Assembly: GCA_001516055.1 (NCBI GenBank)
Contig: LOEZ01000058.1
Coordinates: forward strand, 1-64,000
DNA: 64,000 nt
From: Gracilibacter sp. BRH_c7a
GTDB lineage: Bacteria > Bacillota > Desulfitobacteriia > Desulfitobacteriales > Syntrophobotulaceae
Direction of reading: 5' to 3'
The position numbers and the translations under genes are program-made. Positions 17,238 to 26,330 of this stretch are shown piece by piece; position 1 is the first letter of the stretch; each line of letters starts with the position of its first letter. The notes below the pieces were generated by a model. That model was not told where the DNA came from. It saw nothing but the letters and a program-made list of their open reading frames with translations, and ran no database searches.

Positions 17238-18998
17238 CTATACAGTTTTTCTGTGTTGAGTATGCAGTAGTTCCTGGGCTCTCGGGCTATATGGTTCTTG
17301 AAGATACTCTTTATATAGCGCACTTATAACTTCATTATCATTAGGCTTACTCGTTGCTTTACCTTCACTTTGCCCATAAAGAGCTTCCAGACGTTTCTGA
17401 AGAATTTCTAAGGTTAGGGGTCGGGGCTGTCCTCCACCATTAACACAGCCGCCAGGACATCCCATTACTTCAATAAAGTGATAGGGGGATTCACCTTTTA
17501 CGATCTGATTCATTAAGAACTCAGCACCTCGGAATCCGCTTGTAACTGCAACCTTAATAGTTACACCATCCAAGTATTGATAAGCTTCAAGAGGATTCTC
17601 TATTTTTAACTCCATGTCCATAGTCTGATCGAATCCTGCTATAGAAGTAACCTGAAGCTTGTTAAAGGGAAGCTCCCGACCTGTAACCATTTCATATACG
17701 GTACTGAGAGTAGCTTGCATGACTCCACCAGTGACTCCGAACAATTCAGCAGCTCCTGAAGAGAGACTGAAGGGCTGATCGAATTGGTTTTTACTGAGAT
17801 TTCTTAAATCAATCCCCGCTTCTTTAATCATCCGGGCCACTTCTCTGGTTGTTAGAACAGCGTCCACATTGGGCAGTCCATTGTTCTGCATTTCCGGTCT
17901 CGTTATCTCAAACTTTTTGGCCGTACACGGCATGACTGATACAACATATGTTTCACTAAGGTTCATATTCATCTTTTCAGTATAATGAGATTTGGCTAAA
18001 GCACCAAGCATAAGATCAGGAGATTTAGTTGTTGAGATATAATCCAATTCTTCAGGGTACTTATTCTCTACATACTTGATAAAGCTGGAACAACAACTTG
18101 TTACTAGGGGTAACTTTGCTTCATTACCGGCTTGTGTTGTCTTTAGCCTATTTAGGAGTTCAGTGGATTGCTCCACAACTGTCAAGTCAAAAGCAGCATT
18201 CGTATTAAAGATGTCATCAAAACCCATTTCACGGAGACAAGATACTAACTCTCCCGCCAGTGGTGTTCCTGGCTCGTAGCCAAACTCTTCCCCTATTGCC
18301 ACACTTACCGCTGAAGACAGCTGAACAACAACACGTTTATTCTTATCACTAAGGGCCTGCCAAACATTGTGAATCTCATCCGTCTCTTTAATTGCTCCAA
18401 CTGGGCAGACTACTGTGCACTGACCGCAATAGGTACAATCCACGGTATTAAGAGGTAAATCCATAGCTGTATTGATAACAGTCGAGAAACCTCTGTTATG
18501 GGCACTCAAAACACCAACATTCTGAATATCATTACAGACTGTAACACACCTGCGGCATAGGATACATTTATTCATGTCCCGGGTAATGGACGGTGATATA
18601 TCTACTTTGCTCACCGTAGTTTTCCCTGCAAAACGCGCTTCTGTAACCCCTAATCGAACTCCCATGTCCTGTAGTTCACAGTTCTTGTTGGTCTCACAAC
18701 TCGGACAATCTTGGAGATGGTTTGACAGAAGAAGCTCGTAGTTGTTTTTCCTAACCTTGCGAACTTTTTCGGTATTCGTGTGTACAACCATCCCTTCTCT
18801 AACTTCAGCCATACAGGAAGCTTGCAGATTTTTTACGCCTTCAACCTCAACCACACATAATCTGCACGATCCGAACTTATGCACTCCCTCTAAGTAACAT
18901 AGGTGAGGAATGTCAATATTATTTTGTTTTGCAGCTTCAAGAATGGTCGTTGAGTCAGGAACGCAAACCGATTTATTATTAATTGTTAAGTTTATCAT
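17238..18998 (-). CDS. hydA: [FeFe]-hydrogenase catalytic subunit (HydA-type, divergent active-site surroundings)
   Basis: 586 residues. N-terminal [2Fe-2S] domain (Cys34, 45, 48, 62); His-Cys [4Fe-4S] (His94, Cys98, 101, 107); two [4Fe-4S] motifs (Cys145-155 and 188-198); then the H-cluster domain. H-cluster motifs are TSCCSSF (302-303), MPCTAKK (358) and EVMGCPGGCVNGGG (514, 518), so all four cluster cysteines are present. Two things differ from well-studied enzymes: the usual CCPGW/CCPAW is CCSSF, and the acidic pair before it (usually EE) is E276-Q277, putting Gln where the proton-transfer Glu normally sits. The gene follows hydB by 9 bases. It may oxidise or produce H2, or have a changed activity. 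Confidence 0.88.
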   Translation of the reverse strand: MINLTINNKSVCVPDSTTILEAAKQNNIDIPHLCYLEGVHKFGSCRLCVVEVEGVKNLQASCMAEVREGMVVHTNTEKVRKVRKNNYELLLSNHLQDCPSCETNKNCELQDMGVRLGVTEARFAGKTTVSKVDISPSITRDMNKCILCRRCVTVCNDIQNVGVLSAHNRGFSTVINTAMDLPLNTVDCTYCGQCTVVCPVGAIKETDEIHNVWQALSDKNKRVVVQLSSAVSVAIGEEFGYEPGTPLAGELVSCLREMGFDDIFNTNAAFDLTVVEQSTELLNRLKTTQAGNEAKLPLVTSCCSSFIKYVENKYPEELDYISTTKSPDLMLGALAKSHYTEKMNMNLSETYVVSVMPCTAKKFEITRPEMQNNGLPNVDAVLTTREVARMIKEAGIDLRNLSKNQFDQPFSLSSGAAELFGVTGGVMQATLSTVYEMVTGRELPFNKLQVTSIAGFDQTMDMELKIENPLEAYQYLDGVTIKVAVTSGFRGAEFLMNQIVKGESPYHFIEVMGCPGGCVNGGGQPRPLTLEILQKRLEALYGQSEGKATSKPNDNEVISALYKEYLQEPYSPRAQELLHTQHRKTV

Positions 18999-19007
18999 TT
19001 TCTCACC

Positions 19008-22000
19008 CTACCTCCTGTCACAGCGTAAACACCGCATTGATTCGGCAATCGCTTTAAGCTTATGGTATCCTCTGCCTACTTCGGCGAAGGATTTTTTCCT
19101 TATTTCTGGAGCAAGAACTTCCATTTCATATCTTTCATGTTCATGCAGCTCATCGTTATCCGTTGGCAATGGATAATTAACGGCTTCACCTTTATGGAGG
19201 ATTCCTTTACCTCCCAGAAAACGGTCGATTGCTGCAGCTGCTTTTTTTCCATCAGCAATGGCATGGATCGCTACATCTGGTCCTCTGGCTGCATCCCCGC
19301 CAGCAAAAACGCCTTCTAAAGTTGTCATCTGACTATCTTTATTAGTAAGGAGTGTTCCCCATTTTGTAGTACTAACTTCGTTAGTATCAATAAACGGTAG
19401 CTCTGTAGACTGACTAACCGCCGGAATCACTGTGTCAACTTGCAGACGGAAAGTAGATCCCACCTGGGCTTGTGGTCTTTTTCTTCCGCCTGAATCAAAT
19501 AATCCCAGCTCCATCTTGACACATTCTATTTCGGCTATCTTATCTTGGCCGATGAAACGCACTGGGGCTACCAGTGGCATTATTTCTATTCCTTCTTCGA
19601 TTGCTTCATGGATTTCTCTTATATCTGCAGGCATATCATCTATTGTTCTTCTATAAAGAAGCATTACTTTTTGGGCGCCCTTCCTTAAGGCCGTTCTGGC
19701 TGCATCCATCGCCGTGTTTCCTCCACCAATGACAGCTACAACATTCCCCACTTGAACCTCTTGACCAAGATTTACGCTCCGTAAAAAGTCAAGACCATGT
19801 ATTACTCCCGCTAGCTCTTCACCGGGAACATCTATTTTATTAGCGACCTGGCTTCCTGTGGCTATATAAATAGCATCATGCTTGCTTCTTAACTCTGAGA
19901 ATTGTATTTGTTTGCCGATTTCCGTATTAAGATGAATATTGACACCGGCCTGTTTTATTAGCGTAATCTCCCGGTTTAGAATATCATTCGGTAATCTATA
20001 TTCTGGAATACCAAATGCCAAAACTCCCCCAGCCAACCCATGTGCTTCATAAACATCAACCTGGTATCCTAACTTTGCTAAATAATACCCGCAGGTCAGT
20101 CCTGAAGGTCCAGCTCCGATAATCCCTATGCTCTTTCCATTTTGGGGTAAGCCAGTCTCTTCATGAAGAAGACTATCCTGATTTTCAAATGCACAATCAG
20201 AGACAAATCTCTTCAAATCGGCTATGGCAATCGACTGATCGAGTTGGGCTCTGCGGCATTTGCTTTCGCAAGGGCGGGTGCAGATTCTACCACATACTGC
20301 TGGGAATGGATTTTCCCTTCTAATAAGATGATAGGCATCAATATATTTGCCCACTGAAATCAAGCCCATATATCCAGGGACGTTAATTCCTGCCGGACAA
20401 GCATTCTCACAAGGAGAAACTACCAAATCAGCACAAGCTCCGGCACGGCAGTATTTATTGAAAATATGCTCTTCGTATTCCTGGCGGAAATACTGAATCG
20501 TGCTTAAAATCGGATTGGAAGCATTTTCGCCGAAACCACACATTGCCGATAATTGGATAGATTCACTTAGTTCTTCAAGAAGTTCGATATCCCCTACTTG
20601 TCCTTCACCCTTGATAATACGCTCTAGTATTTCTAAGAGTCTTTGAGTTCCTATCCGACATGGGGTACACTTTCCACAGGACTGACTTTGACTGAATTCC
20701 AGCGACCGTCTTGCTGCCTCTACCATACAGCTGTCCTCATTCAGTACGGTCAGTTCACCGGAATTCATTATCTCCTGGAGTATCCCCCAAGAATCATAAC
20801 TCATAGGAGAATTCAGTAAACTTTTCGGTATCAATTGTCCGGAAGGACCTCCTACGCGAACTGCTTTGAGTGATTTGCCACCTGGAATACCTCCGCCAAT
20901 TTTATATATCACATCTCCGAGGCTCATGTTCAACGGTACTTCAATAATTCCCTTATGGACAATATCACCTGCCAGGGAGAACACAATCGTTCCTTTATTG
21001 GTATCTGTTCCATACTGGGTATACCAATTAGCTCCTTTATTTATAATCGATGGTACACGGGCGAAAGCTTCAGCGTTATGGATAATAGTTGGTTGAGAGA
21101 AAAGCCCGATTCCAGGTGTAGAGGATATCTTATCCTGGGGTTCGGCTCGTCTTCCTTCTATAGAAACAAAGAGAGAACTGTCTTCACCGTATACAAAGTT
21201 CCCGGCTCGGAGATAGATTTCTAGGTCGAAATCGAAACCGCTTCCCAAAATATTATTCCCTAGTAAACCATATTTCCTTGCTTCTTCGATAGCCAGGGAG
21301 AGATTATCACAGGTGAGTCCGTACTCAGGACTAAGATAAATATAACCCTTTTTGGCCCCTATTCCATAACCTGCGAGGATCATGCCTTCAAGTACACTAT
21401 GTGGATCGCCTTCAAGGATGGTGTTGTTAATGGAAATCTTAGAATCTCCATCTCCGGTCTCACAGACTATATATTTCGGGTCACTCTTTACCTTCATCGC
21501 TTGTTCCCAGGTAATACCGATGGGAGTACCGCCATCACCTCGTCCTCTTAAGGTAGATTTCTTAACTTCTTCAATCACTGCTCGGTTATCCATGCTCTTC
21601 AGAACTTTAACCACAGCAGAATAGCCGTCTTTGGCAATATAAGCCTCTATGGAAGAATAATCAATAATTCCGCAGTTCTTCAAAGCGACCTTCACTTGAT
21701 ATCTTAAAAAATCAATATCTGTTATTTTGGGAATATTCTCATCCAGTTCAGGATCGAAGAATGTGTACTCTTCTTTCACTTGTCCATCAATGATATGAGC
21801 CTGAAATATCTCAGCCACTTTCTCAGAATTAAGTTGGGTATATAATATTTCATCCGGCATAATTACCATCACCGGTCCATGAGCACATATCCCCATACAA
21901 CCAGTCTCTATAATCACCACTTGGTTTTCCAAATGATTTTCTCTTATCAGTTTCGCAACTGTATTTTTCACTTCATCACCCTGTGATGAAGTGCACTTTA

Positions 22001-22106
22001 TTCCTCCACAAATAAGTATCTGGTATTTAAATGTTTTAAGTTCTTCATGATAACTTCTTTTAATTGTTTCTAAATCTTCAAGACTTTTTATCTGAGCTGT
22101 AAGCAT
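19008..22106 (-). CDS. hydB: HydB/NuoF-like subunit fused to a GltD-type FAD/NADPH module
   Basis: 1032 residues. About 25-105: thioredoxin-like [2Fe-2S] domain (CGGIKC, CMGIC). About 150-545: NuoF-like domain whose [4Fe-4S] ligands (Cys477, 480, 483, 523) are intact. From 566: GltD-type module with N-terminal Fe-S cysteines (CENACPAG, CGRICTRPCESKC), FAD motif GIIGAGPSGLT near 661 and NAD(P) motif GGGNTAMDAA near 794. It ends with SMRCLRCDRR. The usual HydB C-terminal 2x[4Fe-4S] ferredoxin domain is absent, replaced by this module. NuoF flavin-site motifs are unusual: GRGDGGTPIG for GRGGAGFPTG, ETGDGDSK for the NADEGDPG type, and YGEDSS for CGEETA. Such fusions occur in Bfu/Stn-type transhydrogenases and hydrogenases; NADPH use is likely but unproven. 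Confidence 0.9.
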   Translation of the reverse strand: MLTAQIKSLEDLETIKRSYHEELKTFKYQILICGGIKCTSSQGDEVKNTVAKLIRENHLENQVVIIETGCMGICAHGPVMVIMPDEILYTQLNSEKVAEIFQAHIIDGQVKEEYTFFDPELDENIPKITDIDFLRYQVKVALKNCGIIDYSSIEAYIAKDGYSAVVKVLKSMDNRAVIEEVKKSTLRGRGDGGTPIGITWEQAMKVKSDPKYIVCETGDGDSKISINNTILEGDPHSVLEGMILAGYGIGAKKGYIYLSPEYGLTCDNLSLAIEEARKYGLLGNNILGSGFDFDLEIYLRAGNFVYGEDSSLFVSIEGRRAEPQDKISSTPGIGLFSQPTIIHNAEAFARVPSIINKGANWYTQYGTDTNKGTIVFSLAGDIVHKGIIEVPLNMSLGDVIYKIGGGIPGGKSLKAVRVGGPSGQLIPKSLLNSPMSYDSWGILQEIMNSGELTVLNEDSCMVEAARRSLEFSQSQSCGKCTPCRIGTQRLLEILERIIKGEGQVGDIELLEELSESIQLSAMCGFGENASNPILSTIQYFRQEYEEHIFNKYCRAGACADLVVSPCENACPAGINVPGYMGLISVGKYIDAYHLIRRENPFPAVCGRICTRPCESKCRRAQLDQSIAIADLKRFVSDCAFENQDSLLHEETGLPQNGKSIGIIGAGPSGLTCGYYLAKLGYQVDVYEAHGLAGGVLAFGIPEYRLPNDILNREITLIKQAGVNIHLNTEIGKQIQFSELRSKHDAIYIATGSQVANKIDVPGEELAGVIHGLDFLRSVNLGQEVQVGNVVAVIGGGNTAMDAARTALRKGAQKVMLLYRRTIDDMPADIREIHEAIEEGIEIMPLVAPVRFIGQDKIAEIECVKMELGLFDSGGRKRPQAQVGSTFRLQVDTVIPAVSQSTELPFIDTNEVSTTKWGTLLTNKDSQMTTLEGVFAGGDAARGPDVAIHAIADGKKAAAAIDRFLGGKGILHKGEAVNYPLPTDNDELHEHERYEMEVLAPEIRKKSFAEVGRGYHKLKAIAESMRCLRCDRR

Positions 22107-22130
22107 ATTTTCACCTCCAAACTGCCTTAA

Positions 22131-22634
22131 TTAATACTTAGCTAATATGGTTTCTAATTTATCAGGATTAACCTGTTTGTAAACAACATCATCGATCATC
22201 ATGGCAGGAGCCAGACCACAGGCACCTATACAACGAGCAATATCTAAGGTATACTTCCTATCCTCGGTGGTCTCACCTACTTGAACCTTTAGAATATCTT
22301 CTAAGCGGTCAACCAGTTTCTTCCCCCCTCTTACATAACAGGCGGTCCCCATACAAACTCTAATTGTATGTTTTCCTTTAGGTTGAGTAGAAAAGAATGA
22401 ATAGAAGGTAATTACGCCTGAGACTTCTGCAAGAGGTTTATCCATTCCCGCGGCAATGAATCTCTGCAGTTCCAGAGGTAAGTAGCCGTAGATATTTTGG
22501 GCAGCATGGAGAACTTGAATAAGGCTGCCTGCTTGATTTTTATACTTAGCAATGATTTCAGCAATCTTTTCATACTTTTGTTGATCTGTTTCTTGATCAC
22601 AACCACATTGGCATTTTGTAGCTTCGCAGTTCAT
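22131..22634 (-). CDS. hydC: HydC/NuoE-type [2Fe-2S] subunit
   Basis: 167 residues, the NuoE (24 kDa) thioredoxin-like subunit that passes electrons within bifurcating hydrogenases and complex I modules. The [2Fe-2S] ligands are in CMGTACYVRGG (Cys94, Cys99) and CIGACGLAP (Cys135, Cys139). An additional N-terminal Cys-rich stretch, MNCEATKCQCGC, precedes the usual domain and could bind another metal centre or act in assembly. It is the first gene of hydCBA, 24 bases ahead of hydB and 67 bases after the Ldh2-type gene on the same strand, so the hyd genes may be read from the upstream locus too. Confidence 0.93.
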   Translation of the reverse strand: MNCEATKCQCGCDQETDQQKYEKIAEIIAKYKNQAGSLIQVLHAAQNIYGYLPLELQRFIAAGMDKPLAEVSGVITFYSFFSTQPKGKHTIRVCMGTACYVRGGKKLVDRLEDILKVQVGETTEDRKYTLDIARCIGACGLAPAMMIDDVVYKQVNPDKLETILAKY

Positions 22635-22701
22635 CTTGTACCTCCTATATATTATCTGTTTGATTTAGCTTCAATAGTTCAAGCAGTAATATGACTATAA
22701 T

Positions 22702-23763
22702 CTATACCGCAAATAATTCTGTTTTCAGATTAAGCTTAACGGCAACGGAAGCAAACTGTTCTCTTAAATCTAAATCCATTGCTATCCCCTGAGTAAAGAT
22801 TGCCTGTTCCCTTTCCCATTCCCTTTCACCAGGTAACTTAATCGCCTCAAATCCTGGTGCCCGAGAAAGATTCTTGATTTCGGACACGAAAGTTTCAGTT
22901 CTTTCTTCATATTCGGATTCACCCAGGAAGCTATCAGCTTTAATCAGTACCATAAAATGACCGACATTTGCAGGTTCTTCACTGGCACTATACTGCCAGG
23001 CTACCCCTTTACCATAACCCGCTCCCGTAAGTACCCCCGAAAAATGTTCAGCCATCAGACTTAAGGCTGCTCCTTTAGGTCCGGCTATAGGAAGGAGAAC
23101 TCCTGCTAAGGCAGCTTTGGCATCCGTTGTAGGATAACCTTCTTGGTCTAAAGCCCAACCTTCAGGAATCTCCTCACCCTTTTGAGACGCCCTGATAATT
23201 TTACCCCTTGCAGCTACGCTGGTAGCCATATCTACGATAATATGCGGTCTACTTTTTCTTGGCATCCCAAAAGCTATGGGATTTGTTCCGAAATAAGGCT
23301 CTTTACCGCCAAACGGTGGGGTTGCGGGAGGGCCGTTGGAAAGCAGGATGGAAACGTATCCCTCTTCAGCCGCTTTTTCACAATAATAGGTTGAAATACC
23401 AAAGTGATTGCTATGTTTGACCCCTAAGACGCAGACTCCTATTTCGTCTGCTACCCCAAACCCTTCCTGCAACGCCTGGAGCATTACGACAGAACCTAGT
23501 CCATTATCTCCATCCACGGCAAGTACTCCCGGTAATGCCTTCTTTATGGATATCTGGGGTTGAGGATTGACCAACCCTTTTTGTATCCGCTGGAGATAGA
23601 CAGGAAAACGACTCAAGCCATGACTTGAGATTCCTTTCATTTCTGCTTTAAGCAGGTTATCCGTTACGATCTCTGCGTCAGGCTCTGGTACACCACTTAG
23701 AACGAAGGCTTCTCGCATAAATATCTCTAGATCATTGACTCTAATGACCTTTGAATCTCCCAT
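22702..23763 (-). CDS. Malate/L-lactate dehydrogenase-family oxidoreductase (Ldh2/ComC type)
   Basis: 353 residues of the non-Rossmann NAD(P)-dependent Ldh2 family, which oxidises 2-hydroxyacids such as malate, sulfolactate, ureidoglycolate or 2,3-diketogulonate. Typical motifs: SHGLSRFPVY with the conserved His, SNHFGIS, FGTNPIAFGMP and VDMATSVAARGKI. The family is certain; the substrate is not, because members differ by subtle changes. The neighbours (AbrB protein, DapA-type aldolase, Tct transporter, dehydratase) point to a role in hydroxyacid breakdown. Confidence 0.88.
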   Translation of the reverse strand: MGDSKVIRVNDLEIFMREAFVLSGVPEPDAEIVTDNLLKAEMKGISSHGLSRFPVYLQRIQKGLVNPQPQISIKKALPGVLAVDGDNGLGSVVMLQALQEGFGVADEIGVCVLGVKHSNHFGISTYYCEKAAEEGYVSILLSNGPPATPPFGGKEPYFGTNPIAFGMPRKSRPHIIVDMATSVAARGKIIRASQKGEEIPEGWALDQEGYPTTDAKAALAGVLLPIAGPKGAALSLMAEHFSGVLTGAGYGKGVAWQYSASEEPANVGHFMVLIKADSFLGESEYEERTETFVSEIKNLSRAPGFEAIKLPGEREWEREQAIFTQGIAMDLDLREQFASVAVKLNLKTELFAV

Positions 23764-23806
23764 TTAACCCACTCCTTTTATCTCTAATCGATAGTCAGAA
23801 TCTAAT

Positions 23807-24841
23807 TCAAGCCAATAAGGCTGCAATAACAGGAATACTTAGAATAATTGTTAACACTCTAACTAATTGCATGATACTGATTTTCAAGGTATCTGCTTCC
23901 ATTTCTTCCCCGAGAACCAACATCTGACTAAGTCCTCCAGGAGCCGATCCCAGTAAGCACGTAATGGTATCCCAATTCGTCATATGACGAATGAACCATC
24001 CAACAAAAAGGTTACCAAGAACCACAATTACAGAAAAACCTATGATTGGTAGAATCATCTCCTGAATCTTTTGCAGCATTATGGGCGAGAATTCTAGGCC
24101 AATCGTGACTCCTACTCCAAGAAGAGCAAATCTCATTACATTACGAGGGAATACATATTGCTCACGCAGTAAGATATTTGTCAATCCTGTGGCTAGCATA
24201 GCACCGACCACTCCTCCACCAGGAAATCCTACTGTCAGAAGAATTATCCCTCCCGTGATTCCAATAGCGTAGACTAAGATTCTGCGCAGCGAATACTCTT
24301 GTTTTTTTGCTGATACTTGGGAACTTTCTTCTTGTAAAGAAATTTGTTTGCCCTTAACAATCTTGGCTATTATCGGGATGACACTGACAATTACAATGAG
24401 TCGTACAAACTGAAAAGTGGATACAATGGCTATCTCGGAATCATAAGAAAGTGCCAATACCGTCATCTCAGTAATTCCACCGGGAGCTGCTGAAAAAAGA
24501 GCCGTCGCAAAATCAGTTGTAAAGTTTCTGATTAAAAAGGTCATAACCGCTGTTGAAGCCATTGTATAGATAGCAATTACCAGAGAAGATCTCCAAATAC
24601 TTCTTATGTCCCGAAGATTTTTGTGGTTGATCTTAGCTCCAACAGACAAACCAATTATGATCTGGAAACAATTGATTATGCTCATGGGAAGTTCAGGTAA
24701 TCCTGCACCTAGGATCTGGATAAGACCAATGGAGACCATCGGACCCATAATTAATGGAGCAGGCAGCCGTAACTTGGTGAAAACCCAGTAACTTACCACT
24801 GCCAAACCAACAATCAAACTGACTTGCGTAATAAAATCCAT
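23807..24841 (-). CDS. AbrB-family membrane protein (putative transporter)
   Basis: 344 residues with about ten hydrophobic segments and an internal duplication. SAAPGGITEMTVLAL followed by FQFVRLIVIV in the first half is repeated as GSAPGGLSQMLVLGEE followed by MQLVRVLTIIL in the second. This is the AbrB (ammonia monooxygenase-like, AidB regulator) membrane family, often found beside tripartite tricarboxylate transporters; its transport role is presumed, not shown. It lies between the Ldh2-type and DapA-type genes, behind a hairpin. Confidence 0.85.
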   Translation of the reverse strand: MDFITQVSLIVGLAVVSYWVFTKLRLPAPLIMGPMVSIGLIQILGAGLPELPMSIINCFQIIIGLSVGAKINHKNLRDIRSIWRSSLVIAIYTMASTAVMTFLIRNFTTDFATALFSAAPGGITEMTVLALSYDSEIAIVSTFQFVRLIVIVSVIPIIAKIVKGKQISLQEESSQVSAKKQEYSLRRILVYAIGITGGIILLTVGFPGGGVVGAMLATGLTNILLREQYVFPRNVMRFALLGVGVTIGLEFSPIMLQKIQEMILPIIGFSVIVVLGNLFVGWFIRHMTNWDTITCLLGSAPGGLSQMLVLGEEMEADTLKISIMQLVRVLTIILSIPVIAALLA

Positions 24842-24896
24842 TATTTTATAGTCCTTCTTCCTGAATAATCAAGATCAAATAAACAATATTCTTATT

Positions 24897-24922
24897 TCAG
24901 GTGGGGTTTTACCCCCACCTGA
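24897..24922 (-). terminator. Hairpin between the DapA-type and AbrB-type genes
   Basis: TCAGGTGGGG/CCCCACCTGA, 10-bp perfect stem with 6-base loop, just after the aldolase stop. The T run lies on the plus-strand side only, so on the minus strand it is more likely an attenuator or RNA stabiliser than a full terminator. Confidence 0.6.
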
Positions 24923-24936
24923 ATCTTTTTTTATCT

Positions 24937-25821
24937 TTATTTACTCTTCGCTTTAGCCAAAATATCAGCGAGCTGTTTTCTTTCTGATTGGCCTAACGGT
25001 AATAACGGTTTACGAGGTTCACCGCCATACAGCCCTTGCATTTCTAGTGCTGCTTTTAAACCAGGAACACCCCACCTTGCAGTTACTGCATTATTGATAT
25101 CAAGTAATTTAAGCTGGAGGTTCTTTGCTTCATCATGTTTACCAGCTAGAACAAGTTCCTGCATTTCTGCACATTCATTGGGCAGTACGTTAGCTAAAGC
25201 AAGCGTTCCTCCTGTAGCTCCGAGAGCTAAACTGGGATACAGAAAACTTGCAGATCCAGCGAAAACAGCAAAGTCTTTAGGAGTGTTGTTGATAATCTCT
25301 GCGATCTGGACAATATTTCCGCCCGAATCTTTTACTCCCATAATATTGGGATGCTCTGCTAACTCTGAAACTAGTTTGGACGAGAGATTAATAGTAGAGT
25401 TTCCTGGCATGTTATATAGGATTAGCGGGATGGGGCTGGCATCAGCCACATCTAAGTAAAAACTTTTATTCAGGGCATCTGTCATCGCCCGTTTGTAATA
25501 ATTGGGACTTAAGATTAAGGCAGCCTTAGCTCCCGCTTCAGCAGCATACTTCGTCAATTCAATCGTTTCTTTGGTCGATTCACATCCGGTTCCGGCCACA
25601 ACAGGTTTCTTGCCGTCAGATAATTTGCAGACTGCACTGATTAATTTCCTTTTTTCTTCTGGACTCAAGACCACAAATTCTCCATTAGAGCCTAAAACCA
25701 CGATTCCCGCTAGTTTTGAACTAAGCCAAAAGTCCATATTCTCAGCCAATTTATCAAATGCTAATTCATCATTTTTAAAAGGTGCTGGTATAGGAGCATA
25801 TATTCCTTGCAATTTATACAA
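24937..25821 (-). CDS. Dihydrodipicolinate synthase-family lyase (DapA/HOGA-like aldolase)
   Basis: 294-residue TIM-barrel class I aldolase. Schiff-base Lys is in GVKDSGG and the catalytic Tyr in YNMPGNS; GSNGEF corresponds to the GTTGE substrate loop of DapA. The family includes 4-hydroxy-2-oxoglutarate, KDG and other 2-oxoacid aldolases, and the catabolic setting (Tct transporter, IlvD/Edd dehydratase, dehydrogenases) argues for a degradative aldolase instead of lysine synthesis. TTG start at 25821 with AGGAGGG seven bases upstream. The substrate cannot be assigned. Confidence 0.88.
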   Translation of the reverse strand: MYKLQGIYAPIPAPFKNDELAFDKLAENMDFWLSSKLAGIVVLGSNGEFVVLSPEEKRKLISAVCKLSDGKKPVVAGTGCESTKETIELTKYAAEAGAKAALILSPNYYKRAMTDALNKSFYLDVADASPIPLILYNMPGNSTINLSSKLVSELAEHPNIMGVKDSGGNIVQIAEIINNTPKDFAVFAGSASFLYPSLALGATGGTLALANVLPNECAEMQELVLAGKHDEAKNLQLKLLDINNAVTARWGVPGLKAALEMQGLYGGEPRKPLLPLGQSERKQLADILAKAKSK

Positions 25822-25905
25822 AATTAGCCCTCCTTATTATTTGGATATGGACACACCCACTCGATTCCAGGTATTCCTTTTCAGGAGGGAATGTAGTCCA
25901 AACAA

Positions 25906-26328
25906 TTATCGCGCACTTCCATGAAATCCCAAAGAAAGATTGGCGGAATGCGGCTTTAATCCCACTTCTTTGCAAATGCTCTGAACATTATCAATGGGAC
26001 CACTGACAATCACAGAGAGTCCTATTTCTTCCTCTTTAAGGCGCTTTAATACTTTTACTACCTTTTCCCTTTCATGGAAACAACACATGACCGGAGAATT
26101 ATCTTCTGTTTTAGCTATAAGTTCTTGAGGATCAAGACCCATGGTCAGGTTCTCTTGAGTAGTTAGTGATCCAAGATTAGTCGGCCCTTCTTCAAAGATA
26201 ATCTCCAGGGTGCGCTTAACTCTTGGGGCACAACCCACATGGTTTATACCCATTGCCGGTCTGGAAATCAGAACGTAATCATCCTGAAAAGTATCTTCCG
26301 ATCCAATACGGTGTAAGGAATGTGTCAT
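25906..26328 (-). CDS. MTHSLHR-family small protein, short form (unrecognised; module A)
   Basis: 140 residues, no family I can name. It is clearly homologous to the first 135 residues of the 29130-29759 protein: MTHSLHRIG at the start, GINHVG near 28, GPTNLGS near 48, a Cys near 82, GLSVIVSGP near 103, then CKEVGLKPHSANLSL near 119. It ends right after that block and lacks the CGHG...CxC domain of its paralogue. The fold looks alpha/beta; His5, His30, Cys82 and Cys119 are shared by both copies. It starts 2 bases after the stop of the partner iron-sulfur gene, so translation is coupled and the two probably act together. Confidence 0.8.
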   Translation of the reverse strand: MTHSLHRIGSEDTFQDDYVLISRPAMGINHVGCAPRVKRTLEIIFEEGPTNLGSLTTQENLTMGLDPQELIAKTEDNSPVMCCFHEREKVVKVLKRLKEEEIGLSVIVSGPIDNVQSICKEVGLKPHSANLSLGFHGSAR

Positions 26329-26330
26329 CT

